This document shows positions 35,154-45,554 of a stretch of DNA of 64,000 bases, piece by piece (the first letter of the stretch is position 1; the number at the start of each line of letters is the position of its first letter). The DNA is from Aquimarina sp. MAR_2010_214. Its GTDB lineage: Bacteria; Bacteroidota; Bacteroidia; Flavobacteriales; Flavobacteriaceae. The notes under the pieces were generated by a model. It made no database searches. It saw only the letters and a list, made by a program, of their open reading frames with translations, and was not told the origin of the DNA. The translations under genes were made by a program, and so were the position numbers. The stretch is taken from assembly GCF_002846555.1 (NCBI RefSeq), contig NZ_PJMS01000001.1, positions 1,612,001-1,676,000 of the forward strand, written 5' to 3'.

Positions 35154-37961
35154 ATGGCTGAAGCAGGAACAATGAGACTAAATAAAGTATTACGCGAATT
35201 CAATATCTCGCTAGATCGGGCTGTTGACTTTTTGAACTCAAAAGGTCATGAGATAGATGCGCGTCCTACTACAAAAATTTCTTCAGAGATTTATCAGCTC
35301 TTGTTTGATGAATTTCAAACGGATAAGAGTAAAAAAGTGGCTTCAAAAGAAGTTGGAGAAGAAAAGAAGAAAGAAAAAGAAGCGTTGCGAGTGCAGATCG
35401 AAAATGAGCTGGAAGAAAAGCGTAAACGTGCAGAAGCTCGAGAAGTTGTAAAAGCCAAAGCTCAATTAAGCGGACCTAAGCAGGTTGGTAAGATTGAATT
35501 AGAAGGTGAAAAACAAGAAGATGATACTGCAAAGCCCAAAGAAAAGGCAGTTGAAGCTCCTAAGCAAGAAGAGGTGAAAGAAAAGGAAGAAGCAAAAAGC
35601 AAAACTCCAGAAATAGTCTCAAATAGACCTCAGAAAAAAGGAATTAAAATAACGCGACAAGCGCCAAAAGAAATAAAAAAGGAAAAGCCTGTAGAGCCTG
35701 TTGTGAGTAAAGATAAGCCTGAAGCTCCAGTACCAGAAGTGGAAGCTGAAGTTTCTGTAGAGCCAGAAAAAGTTAAAACTCAGTATAAAAAATTAGACGG
35801 CCCTAATTTTACAGGTCAGAAAATTGACTTAACTCAGTTTAAAAAACCAGCCAAAAAGAAAGAAGATAAATCTGATAAAAAATCTTCAAATGCTGGAGAT
35901 GCAGCAAAAAAACGCCGACGAAGAATTAGTAAAGAAGGAAGTGGCGCTAAAGGATCTGGTGGTGGTAGGCCAGGAGGTCAATCTGGTGGTAATCGAGGAG
36001 GAAATAGAGGAAGAGGACCGGTAAAAGGTAAAAGACCTGCTATTGTAAAAGAAGAGCCAAGCGAAGAAGAAGTACAAAAACAAGTGCGAGAAACCCTTGA
36101 AAAATTACAAGGGAAATCTAATAAATCAAAAGCGGCCAAATATCGTAGAGATAAGAGGGATCAACACCGTCAGAAAGCAGAAGATGATGTAGCGCAACAA
36201 GAACAGGAAAGTAAAGTGCTTAAAGTAACAGAATTTGTTACAGCTTCTGAGGTTGCTACGATGATGAATGTTCCGACTACTGATATTATTTCGGCTTGTA
36301 TGTCACTAGGGATAATGGTGACGATGAATCAGCGTTTAGATGCAGAGACACTTTCTATTGTTGCAGATGAATTTGGTTATGAAGTTAATTTTGTAACCGC
36401 AGATATTGAAGAATCTATAGAAGAGATTGTAGATGCTCCCGAGGATTTAGTAGGAAGAGCTCCTATTGTAACTGTAATGGGACACGTTGATCACGGTAAA
36501 ACATCGCTACTTGATTATATTCGAGAAGAAAATGTAATAGCCGGTGAGAGTGGTGGGATTACCCAGCATATCGGAGCCTATGGAGTGCAGTTAGAAAATG
36601 GACAAAAAATAGCGTTTTTAGATACTCCTGGTCACGAAGCATTTACTGCGATGCGTGCTCGTGGTGCACAAGTAACAGATTTAGCTATTATTGTAATTGC
36701 AGCAGATGATGATGTGATGCCGCAAACCAAAGAAGCGATTAGTCATGCGCAGGCAGCAGGAGTTCCGATTGTGTTTGCAATTAATAAGGTAGATAGACAA
36801 GAGGCAAATCCTGAAAAAATAAAAGAAAAACTGGCTTCTATGAATTTATTAGTAGAAGATTGGGGAGGAAAAATCCAATCCCATGATATTTCTGCTAAAA
36901 CTGGATTAGGAGTTAAAGAATTACTTGAAAAAGTACTTCTTGAAGCAGAAATATTAGAGCTTAAAGCAAATCCAGATCGACTAGCTTCGGGTACGGTTGT
37001 CGAAGCGTTTTTGGATAAAGGACGTGGTTATGTATCTACTATTTTGGTACAAACAGGTACGCTTAAAATAGGAGATTATGTTCTTGCTGGTAAAAATAGC
37101 GGTAAGATTAAAGCGATGCATGATGAGCGAGGTAATAATGTAAAAGAAGCAGGACCTTCTACTCCAGTCTCAATTCTTGGATTAGATGGTGCTCCACAAG
37201 CAGGGGATAAGTTTAGTGTATTAGAGGATGAGCGTGAAGCTAAAGATATCGCCTCAAAACGTGCGCAATTACATAGAGAGCAATCTGTACGTACACAACG
37301 ACATATCACACTGGATGAGATCGGACGTCGAATTGCTTTAGGGGACTTTAAAGAGCTTAATATTATACTTAAAGGAGATGTTGATGGTTCTGTAGAAGCA
37401 TTGACAGATTCATTCCAAAAACTATCGACAGAAGAGATTCATGTAAATATTATCCATAAAGCAGTAGGGGCGATCACAGAAAGTGATGTCTTACTTGCGT
37501 CTGCATCTGATGCTATTATTATTGGGTTTAATGTAAGGCCAGCAGGTAATGCTAGACAGGTTGCTGATAAAGAAGAAATCGATATCAGAACATATTCGAT
37601 TATCTACGATGCTATTAATGATCTTAAAGATGCGATGGAAGGAATGCTTTCTCCGGTAATGAAGGAAGAAGTTACAGGAACTGCAGAAATTAGAGAAACA
37701 TTTAAGATTTCTAAAGTTGGTACAATTGCTGGGTGTATGGTTCTTACAGGTAAAATCTTCCGAAATTCAGGCATACGCTTGATTCGAGAAGGTGTTGTAG
37801 TGTATACTGGTGAGTTTGCCTCTTTAAAAAGATTTAAAGATGACGTAAAAGAAGTGGCGAAAGGATATGATTGTGGTCTGCAGATTAAGAACTATAATGA
37901 TATTAAAGAAGGTGATATAGTAGAGGCATACCAAGAGGTTGCGGTGAAGAAGAAACTATAA
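35154..37961 (+). CDS. infB: Translation initiation factor IF-2
   Basis: 935 residues. The N-terminal IF2-N domain ([20 protein letters not shown]) is followed by a long low-complexity region rich in Lys, Glu, Pro and Gly (about 55-350). The GTPase domain starts about residue 435 with P-loop GHVDHGKT (443-450), then G2 ([12 protein letters not shown]), DTPGHEAF (G3) and NKVD (G4). Domains II-IV follow, with the fMet-tRNA-binding C-terminal part ([20 protein letters not shown]). It brings initiator tRNA to the 30S subunit. It is the last gene of the operon, ended by the terminator at 37981-38018. Confidence 0.98.
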   Translation: MAEAGTMRLNKVLREFNISLDRAVDFLNSKGHEIDARPTTKISSEIYQLLFDEFQTDKSKKVASKEVGEEKKKEKEALRVQIENELEEKRKRAEAREVVKAKAQLSGPKQVGKIELEGEKQEDDTAKPKEKAVEAPKQEEVKEKEEAKSKTPEIVSNRPQKKGIKITRQAPKEIKKEKPVEPVVSKDKPEAPVPEVEAEVSVEPEKVKTQYKKLDGPNFTGQKIDLTQFKKPAKKKEDKSDKKSSNAGDAAKKRRRRISKEGSGAKGSGGGRPGGQSGGNRGGNRGRGPVKGKRPAIVKEEPSEEEVQKQVRETLEKLQGKSNKSKAAKYRRDKRDQHRQKAEDDVAQQEQESKVLKVTEFVTASEVATMMNVPTTDIISACMSLGIMVTMNQRLDAETLSIVADEFGYEVNFVTADIEESIEEIVDAPEDLVGRAPIVTVMGHVDHGKTSLLDYIREENVIAGESGGITQHIGAYGVQLENGQKIAFLDTPGHEAFTAMRARGAQVTDLAIIVIAADDDVMPQTKEAISHAQAAGVPIVFAINKVDRQEANPEKIKEKLASMNLLVEDWGGKIQSHDISAKTGLGVKELLEKVLLEAEILELKANPDRLASGTVVEAFLDKGRGYVSTILVQTGTLKIGDYVLAGKNSGKIKAMHDERGNNVKEAGPSTPVSILGLDGAPQAGDKFSVLEDEREAKDIASKRAQLHREQSVRTQRHITLDEIGRRIALGDFKELNIILKGDVDGSVEALTDSFQKLSTEEIHVNIIHKAVGAITESDVLLASASDAIIIGFNVRPAGNARQVADKEEIDIRTYSIIYDAINDLKDAMEGMLSPVMKEEVTGTAEIRETFKISKVGTIAGCMVLTGKIFRNSGIRLIREGVVVYTGEFASLKRFKDDVKEVAKGYDCGLQIKNYNDIKEGDIVEAYQEVAVKKKL

Positions 37962-37980
37962 TGCTTAAAATATTTATAAA

Positions 37981-38018
37981 AAAAACAAAACCCGATGTGA
38001 GAACATCGGGTTTTGTTT
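37981..38018. terminator. Bidirectional terminator after infB
   Basis: A perfect 17-base stem (37981-37997 with 38002-38018), GAGA loop, core CCCGATGT/ACATCGGG, flanked by A and T runs. It serves infB (+) and the SPOR gene (-). Confidence 0.9.
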
Positions 38019-38040
38019 TTTTTATAAATAGAAAAAATGT

Positions 38041-38505
38041 TTATTTTTTTTCAGGTTTAAATATGAATGCATTAGGGAATTTAGTGTGTACCTCTTTTAA
38101 TGCTCTATCAGCTTCAAGTCTCGTGCGGTAGTTTCCCATCCATACTTTATAATTAGGAGTTTCCCATTGGATTGATGAACTCCACTTTGGAAAAGCATCT
38201 CTAGATGCTCTTATTATTTCATTTGCTTTGTTTAGGTTTCCGTAATACAATTGAATCTTATAACGATCACTAAAATCACCATCCTTTTCCATTTTCGATT
38301 TTATATCAAGAAGCATTTTTATTCTTGGATCTTGATTGATGGTTACAGACGCTTCTGGTTGTGGTAATATATTTACGGGTACAAAATTGGGGTGATTTGA
38401 AGTTTCGGGATTAGGATTTGAGGTGTTCTGGGCAGTTAAAGTGCTGGTAGTTACAAGATAAAAACCAACCAGAAAAATATAGTTTATGTTGTTTAACATT
38501 CTCAT
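38041..38505 (-). CDS. SPOR-domain exported protein
   Basis: 154 residues with a signal peptide (MLNNINYIFLVGFYLVTTST, cleavage near LTAQ). The ATG at 38503 or the one two codons later may be used. After a Pro/Asn-rich linker, residues about 75-154 form a SPOR-like fold (YKIQLYYGNLNKANEIIRAS; YKVWMGNYRTRLEADRALKE). SPOR domains bind glycan strands lacking stem peptides, as at division sites. The protein is probably a periplasmic peptidoglycan-binding factor. It is a single gene, convergent with infB and divergent from the respiratory operon. Confidence 0.85.
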   Translation of the reverse strand: MRMLNNINYIFLVGFYLVTTSTLTAQNTSNPNPETSNHPNFVPVNILPQPEASVTINQDPRIKMLLDIKSKMEKDGDFSDRYKIQLYYGNLNKANEIIRASRDAFPKWSSSIQWETPNYKVWMGNYRTRLEADRALKEVHTKFPNAFIFKPEKK

Positions 38506-38583
38506 TACAAATTGTTTTGATGCAAAGGTAAAGTTTAATAACTCAATATTGTTAAAAAATATTATTTAGAATTGTTATAAATT

Positions 38584-38597
38584 AACCGTTAACGGTT
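38584..38597. promoter_or_regulatory. Palindromic operator-like site upstream of the respiratory operon
   Basis: AACCGTTAACGGTT, a perfect 14-base palindrome ending 9 bases before the -33 region of the actA promoter. It has the size of a dimeric repressor or activator site; the regulator is unknown. Confidence 0.45.
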
Positions 38598-38606
38598 CTC
38601 TAACAT

Positions 38607-38636
38607 TTCTAAAATCGACTTATTATAGTACTTTTG
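38607..38636 (+). promoter_or_regulatory. Probable promoter of the act-cox operon
   Basis: TTC (38607-38609), 19 bases, TACTTTTG (38629-38636). The -7 element fits TAnnTTTG; -33 has TTC instead of TTG. The start codon is 90 bases further on. Confidence 0.65.
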
Positions 38637-38726
38637 TCGACGAATTAAAAGTGCCGGTTTTTTATCTTTTTATAAAGTTAAAGAAAAAACCATACCAAAA
38701 TTAAGACGATAATTCTACTTGATAAT

Positions 38727-40049
38727 ATGAAACAGGTGAAACACCGAAATTCAGCCTCTAAAATCCTAATCCTAGGAACTGTTTTTTTATTTACTTTTTT
38801 TAACCCTGTCTTTGCACAGGATGAAGCGGCTGTTGATAACGCTGCTGTAACTGAAGCTTCGTCTGGAGGAGATGTAGCTAAAGGAGAAGAGTTGTTTAAA
38901 TCACTTTGTGCTGCATGTCATAAGCGATATAAAAAGGCAGTAGGTCCTGCTCTTTTTGGAGTGGCTGACAAGTACGACAAAGCATGGATTTATTCATGGA
39001 TAAAGAATAGTGCAGCTATGGTCGCTTCTGGTGATGCGCAGGCTGTTGCAATTTTTGAAGAATATAATAAGACAGCGATGAATGCTTTCCCACAGTTAAC
39101 AGATGGGAACATTGATGATATTTTGGCCTATGTAATGGAGCCTAAAGCTGATCCGCCAGCACCTGTACCAGGAAGTGATACTGCTTCTGGAGGTGGTGAA
39201 AAATCTGGAGTTTCTGCTAATGTGGTTTTGGCAATATTAGCGCTAGTATTCCTAATGTTAATGGTGGTTTTATTTCTGGTAAATAGAACACTAAGAACTT
39301 TTGCAGAAGCTAATAATGTAGAGCTCCCACAAACAGAAGCGAGAACTCCAATCTGGAAAGCATTTATTCAAAACCAATTCTTGGTTATAGTTACAGCTAT
39401 TTTCTTGTTGCTGGCTAGTGGTTACTTTGTGTATGGATACTTTATGCAAGTAGGAGTTGATCAAGGATATCAACCTGTTCAACCAATACACTATTCGCAT
39501 AAAATTCATGCCGGTGATAATAAGATAGAGTGTAAATATTGCCACTCTTCTGCTAGAGTTAGTAAGACATCAGGAATTCCTTCTCTTAATGTTTGTATGA
39601 ACTGTCATAAATCTATTAGTGAGGTTGCTGATGCTACTGCAACAGAGGAGCACTCTAAAGAATTCTACGATGGTGAAATTCAAAAATTATATAAAGCAGT
39701 AGGTTGGGATGCTGATAGTCAATCATATACAGGAGAAACAGAGCCGGTGAAATGGGTTCGTATTCATAACCTTCCTGATTTTGCATACTTTAATCACTCT
39801 CAACACGTAAGTGTTGCAGGAGTAGAGTGCCAGACATGTCACGGTCCGGTAGAAGAAATGGAAATTATGTATCAGCACGCTCCACTTACTATGGGATGGT
39901 GTATTAACTGTCACAGAGATACTAATGTAAAAGTTGCTGATAATAAATATTACGAGAAAATTCATAAAGAACTTTCTAAGAAATATGGTGTCGACCAATT
40001 GACAGCTGCTCAAATGGGTGGTCTGGAATGTGGTAAATGTCATTATTAA
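38727..40049 (+). CDS. actA: Alternative Complex III subunit ActA fused to a cytochrome c domain
   Basis: 440 residues with a signal peptide (cleavage near NPVFAQD). A mono-heme cytochrome c module comes first (CAACH at 61-65). Then come two membrane helices (about 165-190 and 212-236) and a region with five further CxxCH sites (CKYCH, CMNCH, CQTCH, CINCH, CGKCH) typical of the pentaheme ActA. Six c-type hemes are thus expected. ActA carries electrons from the quinol-oxidising part to cytochrome c or oxidase. The fusion with a leading cytochrome c occurs in Bacteroidota. It is the first gene of actABCDEF-coxBA. Confidence 0.93.
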   Translation: MKQVKHRNSASKILILGTVFLFTFFNPVFAQDEAAVDNAAVTEASSGGDVAKGEELFKSLCAACHKRYKKAVGPALFGVADKYDKAWIYSWIKNSAAMVASGDAQAVAIFEEYNKTAMNAFPQLTDGNIDDILAYVMEPKADPPAPVPGSDTASGGGEKSGVSANVVLAILALVFLMLMVVLFLVNRTLRTFAEANNVELPQTEARTPIWKAFIQNQFLVIVTAIFLLLASGYFVYGYFMQVGVDQGYQPVQPIHYSHKIHAGDNKIECKYCHSSARVSKTSGIPSLNVCMNCHKSISEVADATATEEHSKEFYDGEIQKLYKAVGWDADSQSYTGETEPVKWVRIHNLPDFAYFNHSQHVSVAGVECQTCHGPVEEMEIMYQHAPLTMGWCINCHRDTNVKVADNKYYEKIHKELSKKYGVDQLTAAQMGGLECGKCHY

Positions 40050-40108
40050 TAATAAAACAATTGTTTTTCGTAAACGGAAGAATAGTAAGAAGCTAATATC
40101 AATTATAT

Positions 40109-43100
40109 ATGTCATCAAACAAGAAATACTGGAAAAGTGTTGAAGAGCTAAACGAAAATAGCTCTATTGTTGAGACGCTACAACAAAACGAATTCGTTAA
40201 GGAGATTCCTACGGATGAGTTTTTAGGTGATAAGTCATCATTAGAAAATTCATCGACCTCTCGTCGTGATTTTCTTAAATATGTAGGTTTTAGTACTGCA
40301 GCTGCCTCATTGGCGGCATGTGAAGGCCCTGTTAAAAAATCAATACCTTACGTAGTTCAACCAGATAGAATAGTGCCTGGTGTTGCTAACTATTATGCTA
40401 CTACAATTGCAGATGGGTATGATTTTGCTAGTGTTTTAATTAAAACCAGAGAAGGTCGACCTATAAAAGTAGAAAATAACAATCTTGCAGCATCTAATGG
40501 CGATACTAATGCAAGAGTTCATGCTTCGGTATTATCATTATATGATAGTTCTCGTCTTCAAGGGCCTAAAAATGGAGCCGAAGATATTAGTTGGGAAGTA
40601 TTAGATAAAGAAGTAGGGGCTAAGTTAAATAGTCTTAGTGGTAAACAAATTGTTTTGTTAACTCAAACATATGCCAGTCCATCTACATCGAAATTGATTT
40701 CAGAATTTAAAGCAAAATATCAAAACGTTAAACACGTAGTGTATGATGCTGTTTCTAATACTGAAGCTTTGGATGCATATCAAATGATGTATGGAGAAAG
40801 AGCACTTGCAGATTATGATTTTTCTAAAGCAAATACCGTAGTAAGTATCGCTGCTGACTTTTTAGGAGATTGGCAAGGAGGAGGATACGATAGTAGTTAT
40901 GCTAAAGGACGTATACCTAAAAACGGAAAAATGTCTAAGCATATCCAGTTTGAGGCAAATATGTCTTTAACAGGAGCTAATGCTGATAGAAGGGTACAAG
41001 CTACACCATCTGAACAAAAACAAGTACTTGCTGCATTGTATAAATATGTAACAGGATCTGGTTCTAAAGGAGCTTTGGATTCTAAACTGGATGCAGAAGT
41101 AGTTAAAGCAGCTAAGCAGATTCAGAAAGCAGGAAGTAATGCTTTAGTAGTTACAGGAATTCAGGATGTCGATGCTCAATTAATTGTTTTAGAAATTAAT
41201 AAAGCAATACATAGTAAAGCCTTTAATGAAAATACTCCACGTACTATACGTCAAGGAGATGCTAAGGCAGTAGCTCAATTGGTAAAAGATATGAATGCAG
41301 GACGAGTTGGCAGTTTGTTAATTGCTGGTGTTAATCCAATGTATTCATTGCCAAATGCAAATGAGTTTAAAAGTGGCCTTGAAAAAGTTGATATATCTGT
41401 TGCCTTTAGTATGCATAATGATGCTACGGCTGAGTTATGTGATTATATTGCAACAACACCTCATTATTTAGAATCTTGGGGAGATGTTGAGTTGAAAAAA
41501 GGAAGCTATAGTTTAACGCAACCAACTATTCGACCATTATTTGATGCAAGACAGTTTCAGGAAACTTTATTAAAGTGGACAGGTAATTCATCTACATATC
41601 ACGATTATATAAAAAGTACATGGACAGGTATTCTTGGAGGTACTTCATGGAATCAAGCCTTGCATGATGGAGTATTGGTAAAACCAACACTTCCAAAACA
41701 AGAATTAGTAGATGCCCTTGAAACACCAGAAGGAGATGTGGCTGATTTAGAAGCTGTTCCAGTACCAACTTCGGCAGGTCCGGATATTAGTGCTGCTGCA
41801 AGAAGACTTTCTGTTACAAAATCAAGTGGGATTGAACTTACATTATATACCAAAACAGCATTAGGAGATGGTCAACAGGCTAGTAACCCTTGGTTGCAAG
41901 AAATGCCCGATCCTATAACCAGAGCATCTTGGGATAACTACTTAACAGTTTCTCGAGCAGATGCTGCTGAGTTAGGGTTAGTCAACGAAAATGTTGCAAA
42001 TGGAGCACTAAACGGTAGCTATGCAAAAGTAACGGTAGGAGAAACTGAAGTTGTTGTTCCGGTAATTATTCAACCAGGACAAGCTAAAGGTTCTGTAGGA
42101 TTGGCTCTAGGGTATGGTAAGTCTAAAGGACTTAAAAAAGATATGATAGTAGGTGTAAATGCCTACCCTCTTTATCAAAACCTTAATGCAGTACAAAATG
42201 TTTCGATTACTCCTGCAGAAGGAATACATGAGTTTGCTTGTGTACAATTGCATAATACGTTAATGGGTCGTGGGGATATTGTAAAAGAAACAACTCTCGA
42301 AATATTCAATACAAAAGATGCTAAGGATTGGAATATAATGCCAATGGTTAGTAAAGATCATAATCCTTATGCGGTTACTTCTCCGGAAGTTGATCTTTGG
42401 GATGAATTTGATCGTTCTGTAGGACATCATTTTAATCTTTCAATAGATTTAAATGCTTGTACAGGATGTGGTGCTTGTGTAATTGCTTGTCATGCAGAGA
42501 ATAATGTGCCTGTGGTTGGTAAATCAGAAGTTCGTAGATCTCGTGATATGCACTGGTTACGTATTGACCGTTATTATTCTTCGCAAGATAGTTTTGAAGG
42601 CGATAATGAGAAGAAAGATAATATTGCAGGTTTAGGAAGTTCTTTATCTGAGTTTGGTGAGATGGAAAGTCCATCAGATAACCCTCAGGTAGTATTCCAA
42701 CCAGTAATGTGTCAGCACTGTAATCACGCTCCATGCGAGACTGTATGTCCGGTTGCAGCTACATCACATGGTAGACAAGGACAAAATCATATGGCATATA
42801 ACCGTTGTGTAGGTACAAGATATTGTGCTAACAACTGTCCGTATAAAGTACGTAGATTCAACTGGTTCTTATATAATAATAATGATGAGTTCGATTATTA
42901 TATGAATAACGATTTAGGTAGAATGGTACTTAATCCTGATGTTACTGTACGTTCCAGAGGGGTTATGGAAAAATGTTCTATGTGTATCCAAATGACGCAA
43001 AAAACTATTTTGGATGCAAAACGAGATGGTAGAGAAGTTAAGGATGGAGAATTCCAAACAGCTTGTTCTGCAGCTTGTTCATCAGGTGCTATGGTATTTG

Positions 43101-43234
43101 GTGATATCAATGATAAGGATAGTGAAGTAGCTAAACTTAAAGAGGATGATCGTATGTATCACTTACTTGAACATGTTGGGACTAAGCCTAACGTTATGTA
43201 TCATACCAAAGTAAGAAATACTACGGAAGCTTAA
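40109..43234 (+). CDS. actB: Alternative Complex III iron-sulfur subunit ActB
   Basis: 1041 residues. A twin-arginine-like motif with lipobox (SRRDFLKYVGFSTAAASLAAC) places it on the outer face of the membrane, lipid-anchored. The first 750 residues resemble a molybdopterin oxidoreductase but act without cofactor in known complexes. The C-terminal part holds ferredoxin-type Cys clusters: CTGCGACVIACHAENN, CQHCNHAPCETVCP, CVGTRYCANNCPYKVRRFNW and CSMCIQM. These would carry one 3Fe-4S and three 4Fe-4S clusters. It accepts electrons from quinol oxidised at ActC and passes them to ActA. It lies 59 bases after actA. Confidence 0.95.
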   Translation: MSSNKKYWKSVEELNENSSIVETLQQNEFVKEIPTDEFLGDKSSLENSSTSRRDFLKYVGFSTAAASLAACEGPVKKSIPYVVQPDRIVPGVANYYATTIADGYDFASVLIKTREGRPIKVENNNLAASNGDTNARVHASVLSLYDSSRLQGPKNGAEDISWEVLDKEVGAKLNSLSGKQIVLLTQTYASPSTSKLISEFKAKYQNVKHVVYDAVSNTEALDAYQMMYGERALADYDFSKANTVVSIAADFLGDWQGGGYDSSYAKGRIPKNGKMSKHIQFEANMSLTGANADRRVQATPSEQKQVLAALYKYVTGSGSKGALDSKLDAEVVKAAKQIQKAGSNALVVTGIQDVDAQLIVLEINKAIHSKAFNENTPRTIRQGDAKAVAQLVKDMNAGRVGSLLIAGVNPMYSLPNANEFKSGLEKVDISVAFSMHNDATAELCDYIATTPHYLESWGDVELKKGSYSLTQPTIRPLFDARQFQETLLKWTGNSSTYHDYIKSTWTGILGGTSWNQALHDGVLVKPTLPKQELVDALETPEGDVADLEAVPVPTSAGPDISAAARRLSVTKSSGIELTLYTKTALGDGQQASNPWLQEMPDPITRASWDNYLTVSRADAAELGLVNENVANGALNGSYAKVTVGETEVVVPVIIQPGQAKGSVGLALGYGKSKGLKKDMIVGVNAYPLYQNLNAVQNVSITPAEGIHEFACVQLHNTLMGRGDIVKETTLEIFNTKDAKDWNIMPMVSKDHNPYAVTSPEVDLWDEFDRSVGHHFNLSIDLNACTGCGACVIACHAENNVPVVGKSEVRRSRDMHWLRIDRYYSSQDSFEGDNEKKDNIAGLGSSLSEFGEMESPSDNPQVVFQPVMCQHCNHAPCETVCPVAATSHGRQGQNHMAYNRCVGTRYCANNCPYKVRRFNWFLYNNNDEFDYYMNNDLGRMVLNPDVTVRSRGVMEKCSMCIQMTQKTILDAKRDGREVKDGEFQTACSAACSSGAMVFGDINDKDSEVAKLKEDDRMYHLLEHVGTKPNVMYHTKVRNTTEA

Positions 43235-43271
43235 TTAACTAATTAAAGAATCAATTCAATTATAAAGGATT

Positions 43272-45005
43272 ATGTCTCATTACGAAGCACCTATAAGAAA
43301 ACCTTTAGTAACCGGTGATAAAACATACCATGATGTAACTTTGGATGTTGTAGCGGCGGTAGAAGGAAAAGCAAATAAATCTTGGTGGATTGTATTTTCT
43401 ATTTCACTTATTGCTTTCCTTTGGGGGGTAGGGTGTATTATTTACACAATATCTACAGGAATAGGAACCTGGGGATTAAACAAAACAGTAGGATGGGCCT
43501 GGGATATCACCAACTTTGTTTGGTGGGTAGGTATTGGTCACGCCGGAACCTTGATTTCAGCAGTACTACTGTTATTCCGTCAGAAATGGAGAATGGCAAT
43601 TAACCGTTCTGCTGAAGCGATGACTATTTTTGCAGTTATTCAAGCAGGATTATTTCCAATTATTCACATGGGGCGTCCTTGGCTGGCATATTGGGTACTA
43701 CCAATACCAAACCAGTTTGGATCGCTATGGGTGAATTTTAACTCGCCATTATTATGGGATGTATTTGCAATCTCTACATATCTTTCTGTATCGCTAGTGT
43801 TTTGGTGGACAGGATTACTGCCAGATTTTGCAATGATTAGAGACCGAGCGATAACCCCATTTAATAAAAAAATATATGCCCTTCTATCTTTTGGGTGGAG
43901 TGGTAGAGCAAAAGACTGGCAACGTTTTGAAGAAGTATCTTTAGTACTTGCAGGTTTAGCTACACCATTAGTACTTTCTGTACATACCATTGTATCATTT
44001 GATTTTGCTACTTCGGTGATCCCAGGATGGCATACTACGATATTTCCACCATATTTTGTGGCTGGAGCGGTTTTTTCAGGATTTGCTATGGTGAATACGC
44101 TTCTTATTATAATGAGAAAAGTGTCTAACCTTGAAAATTATATTACGCTTCTACATATAGAATTGATGAATATTGTAATCATGATTACAGGTTCTATTGT
44201 AGGTGTCGCCTATATAACAGAGCTGTTTGTAGCATGGTATTCTGGAGTTGAATACGAACAATATGCATTCCTTAATAGGGCAACAGGACCATATTGGTGG
44301 GCATATTGGGCGATGATGACATGTAATGTGTTTTCTCCACAGTTTATGTGGTTCCCAAAACTAAGAAGAAGTATAATGTTTTCTTTCTTTATCTCTATTG
44401 TAGTAAACATAGGAATGTGGTTTGAGCGTTTTGTGATCATTGTAACATCACTTCATAGAGATTATTTGCCATCATCATGGACAATGTTCTCTCCTACATT
44501 TGTTGATATAGGAATATTTATAGGTACAATTGGATTCTTCTTTGTTCTATTCTTGTTGTACTCTCGTACGTTCCCTGTAATAGCACAAGCAGAAGTAAAA
44601 TCAATTCTGAAATCTTCTGGAGAAAAATATAAGAAACTAAGAGAAGCAGGAAAAGACCATAGAGATGAGCTTCCCAAGGGTAAAGCTGAAGTGGTTAAAG
44701 AAAAACCCGCAAAGAAAAATACAGAAACCAAAGTAGGGGCAAGTGAAGAGGATATCAATAGTCTATTGGGCAACCTAGGAACATTTGATCCATCAACACA
44801 AACTGCTGATGACCTTAAAAAGGTTAACGGTATCGGACCAGTAATGGAAAAGAAACTTAATGAGATCGGAATATTTACTTTTGATCAAGTAAGCAAAATG
44901 ACCGAAACTGAATACGATTTATTAGATAATATCACTGGATCTTTCCCTGGTAGAGCACAACGCGATGATTGGGCTGGTCAGGCAGAAAAACTTAAAAATA
45001 ACTAG
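43272..45005 (+). CDS. actC: Alternative Complex III quinol-binding subunit ActC with HhH tail
   Basis: 577 residues. Residues about 35-440 form the NrfD/PsrC-like membrane core (about ten helices: WGLNKTVGWAWDITNFVWWV; FPIIHMGRPWLAYWVLP; HTIVSFDFATSVIPGWHTTI). The core would oxidise menaquinol. After a Lys/Glu-rich linker, residues about 513-577 read DDLKKVNGIGPVMEKKLNEI and continue to the end, the GIGP-type helix-hairpin-helix seen in DNA-binding or ribosomal proteins. ActC is usually about 460-490 residues, so this tail is an addition. The linker and tail are in frame without stops. The gene ends 4 bases before actD. Confidence 0.93.
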   Translation: MSHYEAPIRKPLVTGDKTYHDVTLDVVAAVEGKANKSWWIVFSISLIAFLWGVGCIIYTISTGIGTWGLNKTVGWAWDITNFVWWVGIGHAGTLISAVLLLFRQKWRMAINRSAEAMTIFAVIQAGLFPIIHMGRPWLAYWVLPIPNQFGSLWVNFNSPLLWDVFAISTYLSVSLVFWWTGLLPDFAMIRDRAITPFNKKIYALLSFGWSGRAKDWQRFEEVSLVLAGLATPLVLSVHTIVSFDFATSVIPGWHTTIFPPYFVAGAVFSGFAMVNTLLIIMRKVSNLENYITLLHIELMNIVIMITGSIVGVAYITELFVAWYSGVEYEQYAFLNRATGPYWWAYWAMMTCNVFSPQFMWFPKLRRSIMFSFFISIVVNIGMWFERFVIIVTSLHRDYLPSSWTMFSPTFVDIGIFIGTIGFFFVLFLLYSRTFPVIAQAEVKSILKSSGEKYKKLREAGKDHRDELPKGKAEVVKEKPAKKNTETKVGASEEDINSLLGNLGTFDPSTQTADDLKKVNGIGPVMEKKLNEIGIFTFDQVSKMTETEYDLLDNITGSFPGRAQRDDWAGQAEKLKNN

Positions 45006-45009
45006 AAGT

Positions 45010-45549
45010 ATGGCATCAAAAGTTATACATGCATTATATATAGACGACGACATCCTGATGGATGCTGTCAAGAAAGTTCGTGCAGAGCATTATCATATTG
45101 AAGAGGTATATACTCCTTTTCCGGTTCATGGACTAGATAAAGCGATGGGATTACCTCATACACGATTAGCGATTACATCCTTTATGTACGGTTGTGTTGG
45201 GTTAGTAGTATCAATTTTGATGATGAACTATATCATGATCGAAGATTGGCCACAAGACATAGGTGGTAAACCTAGTTTTAGCTATATCGAAAACATGCCG
45301 GCATTTGTTCCGATTATGTTTGAACTTACAGTGTTTTTTGCAGCCCATTTAATGGTGATTACTTTTTATATGAGAAGTAAATTATGGCCATTTAAAAAAG
45401 CCGAAAATCCAGATGTAAGAACTACAGATGACCATTTCTTAATGGAAGTAGATGCAGGAAATCACGATGTTGATCAACTTGCTAGCTTTTTAGGCGATAC
45501 CGGAGCAGTAGAAATTAAAGTAATAGATAAGGAAGAAGATAACCATTAG
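45010..45549 (+). CDS. actD: Alternative Complex III subunit ActD (DUF3341)
   Basis: 179 residues from the ATG at 45010 (MASKVIHALYIDDDILMDAV); the frame extends upstream into actC and that start is rejected. An N-terminal ferredoxin-like domain (about 1-60) is followed by two membrane helices (ITSFMYGCVGLVVSILMM; FVPIMFELTVFFAAHLMVI) and a cytoplasmic tail with FLMEV. This matches DUF3341, the small structural subunit of the complex. Gaps to actC (4 bases) and actE (5 bases) show tight coupling. Confidence 0.93.
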   Translation: MASKVIHALYIDDDILMDAVKKVRAEHYHIEEVYTPFPVHGLDKAMGLPHTRLAITSFMYGCVGLVVSILMMNYIMIEDWPQDIGGKPSFSYIENMPAFVPIMFELTVFFAAHLMVITFYMRSKLWPFKKAENPDVRTTDDHFLMEVDAGNHDVDQLASFLGDTGAVEIKVIDKEEDNH

Positions 45550-45554
45550 TAATA

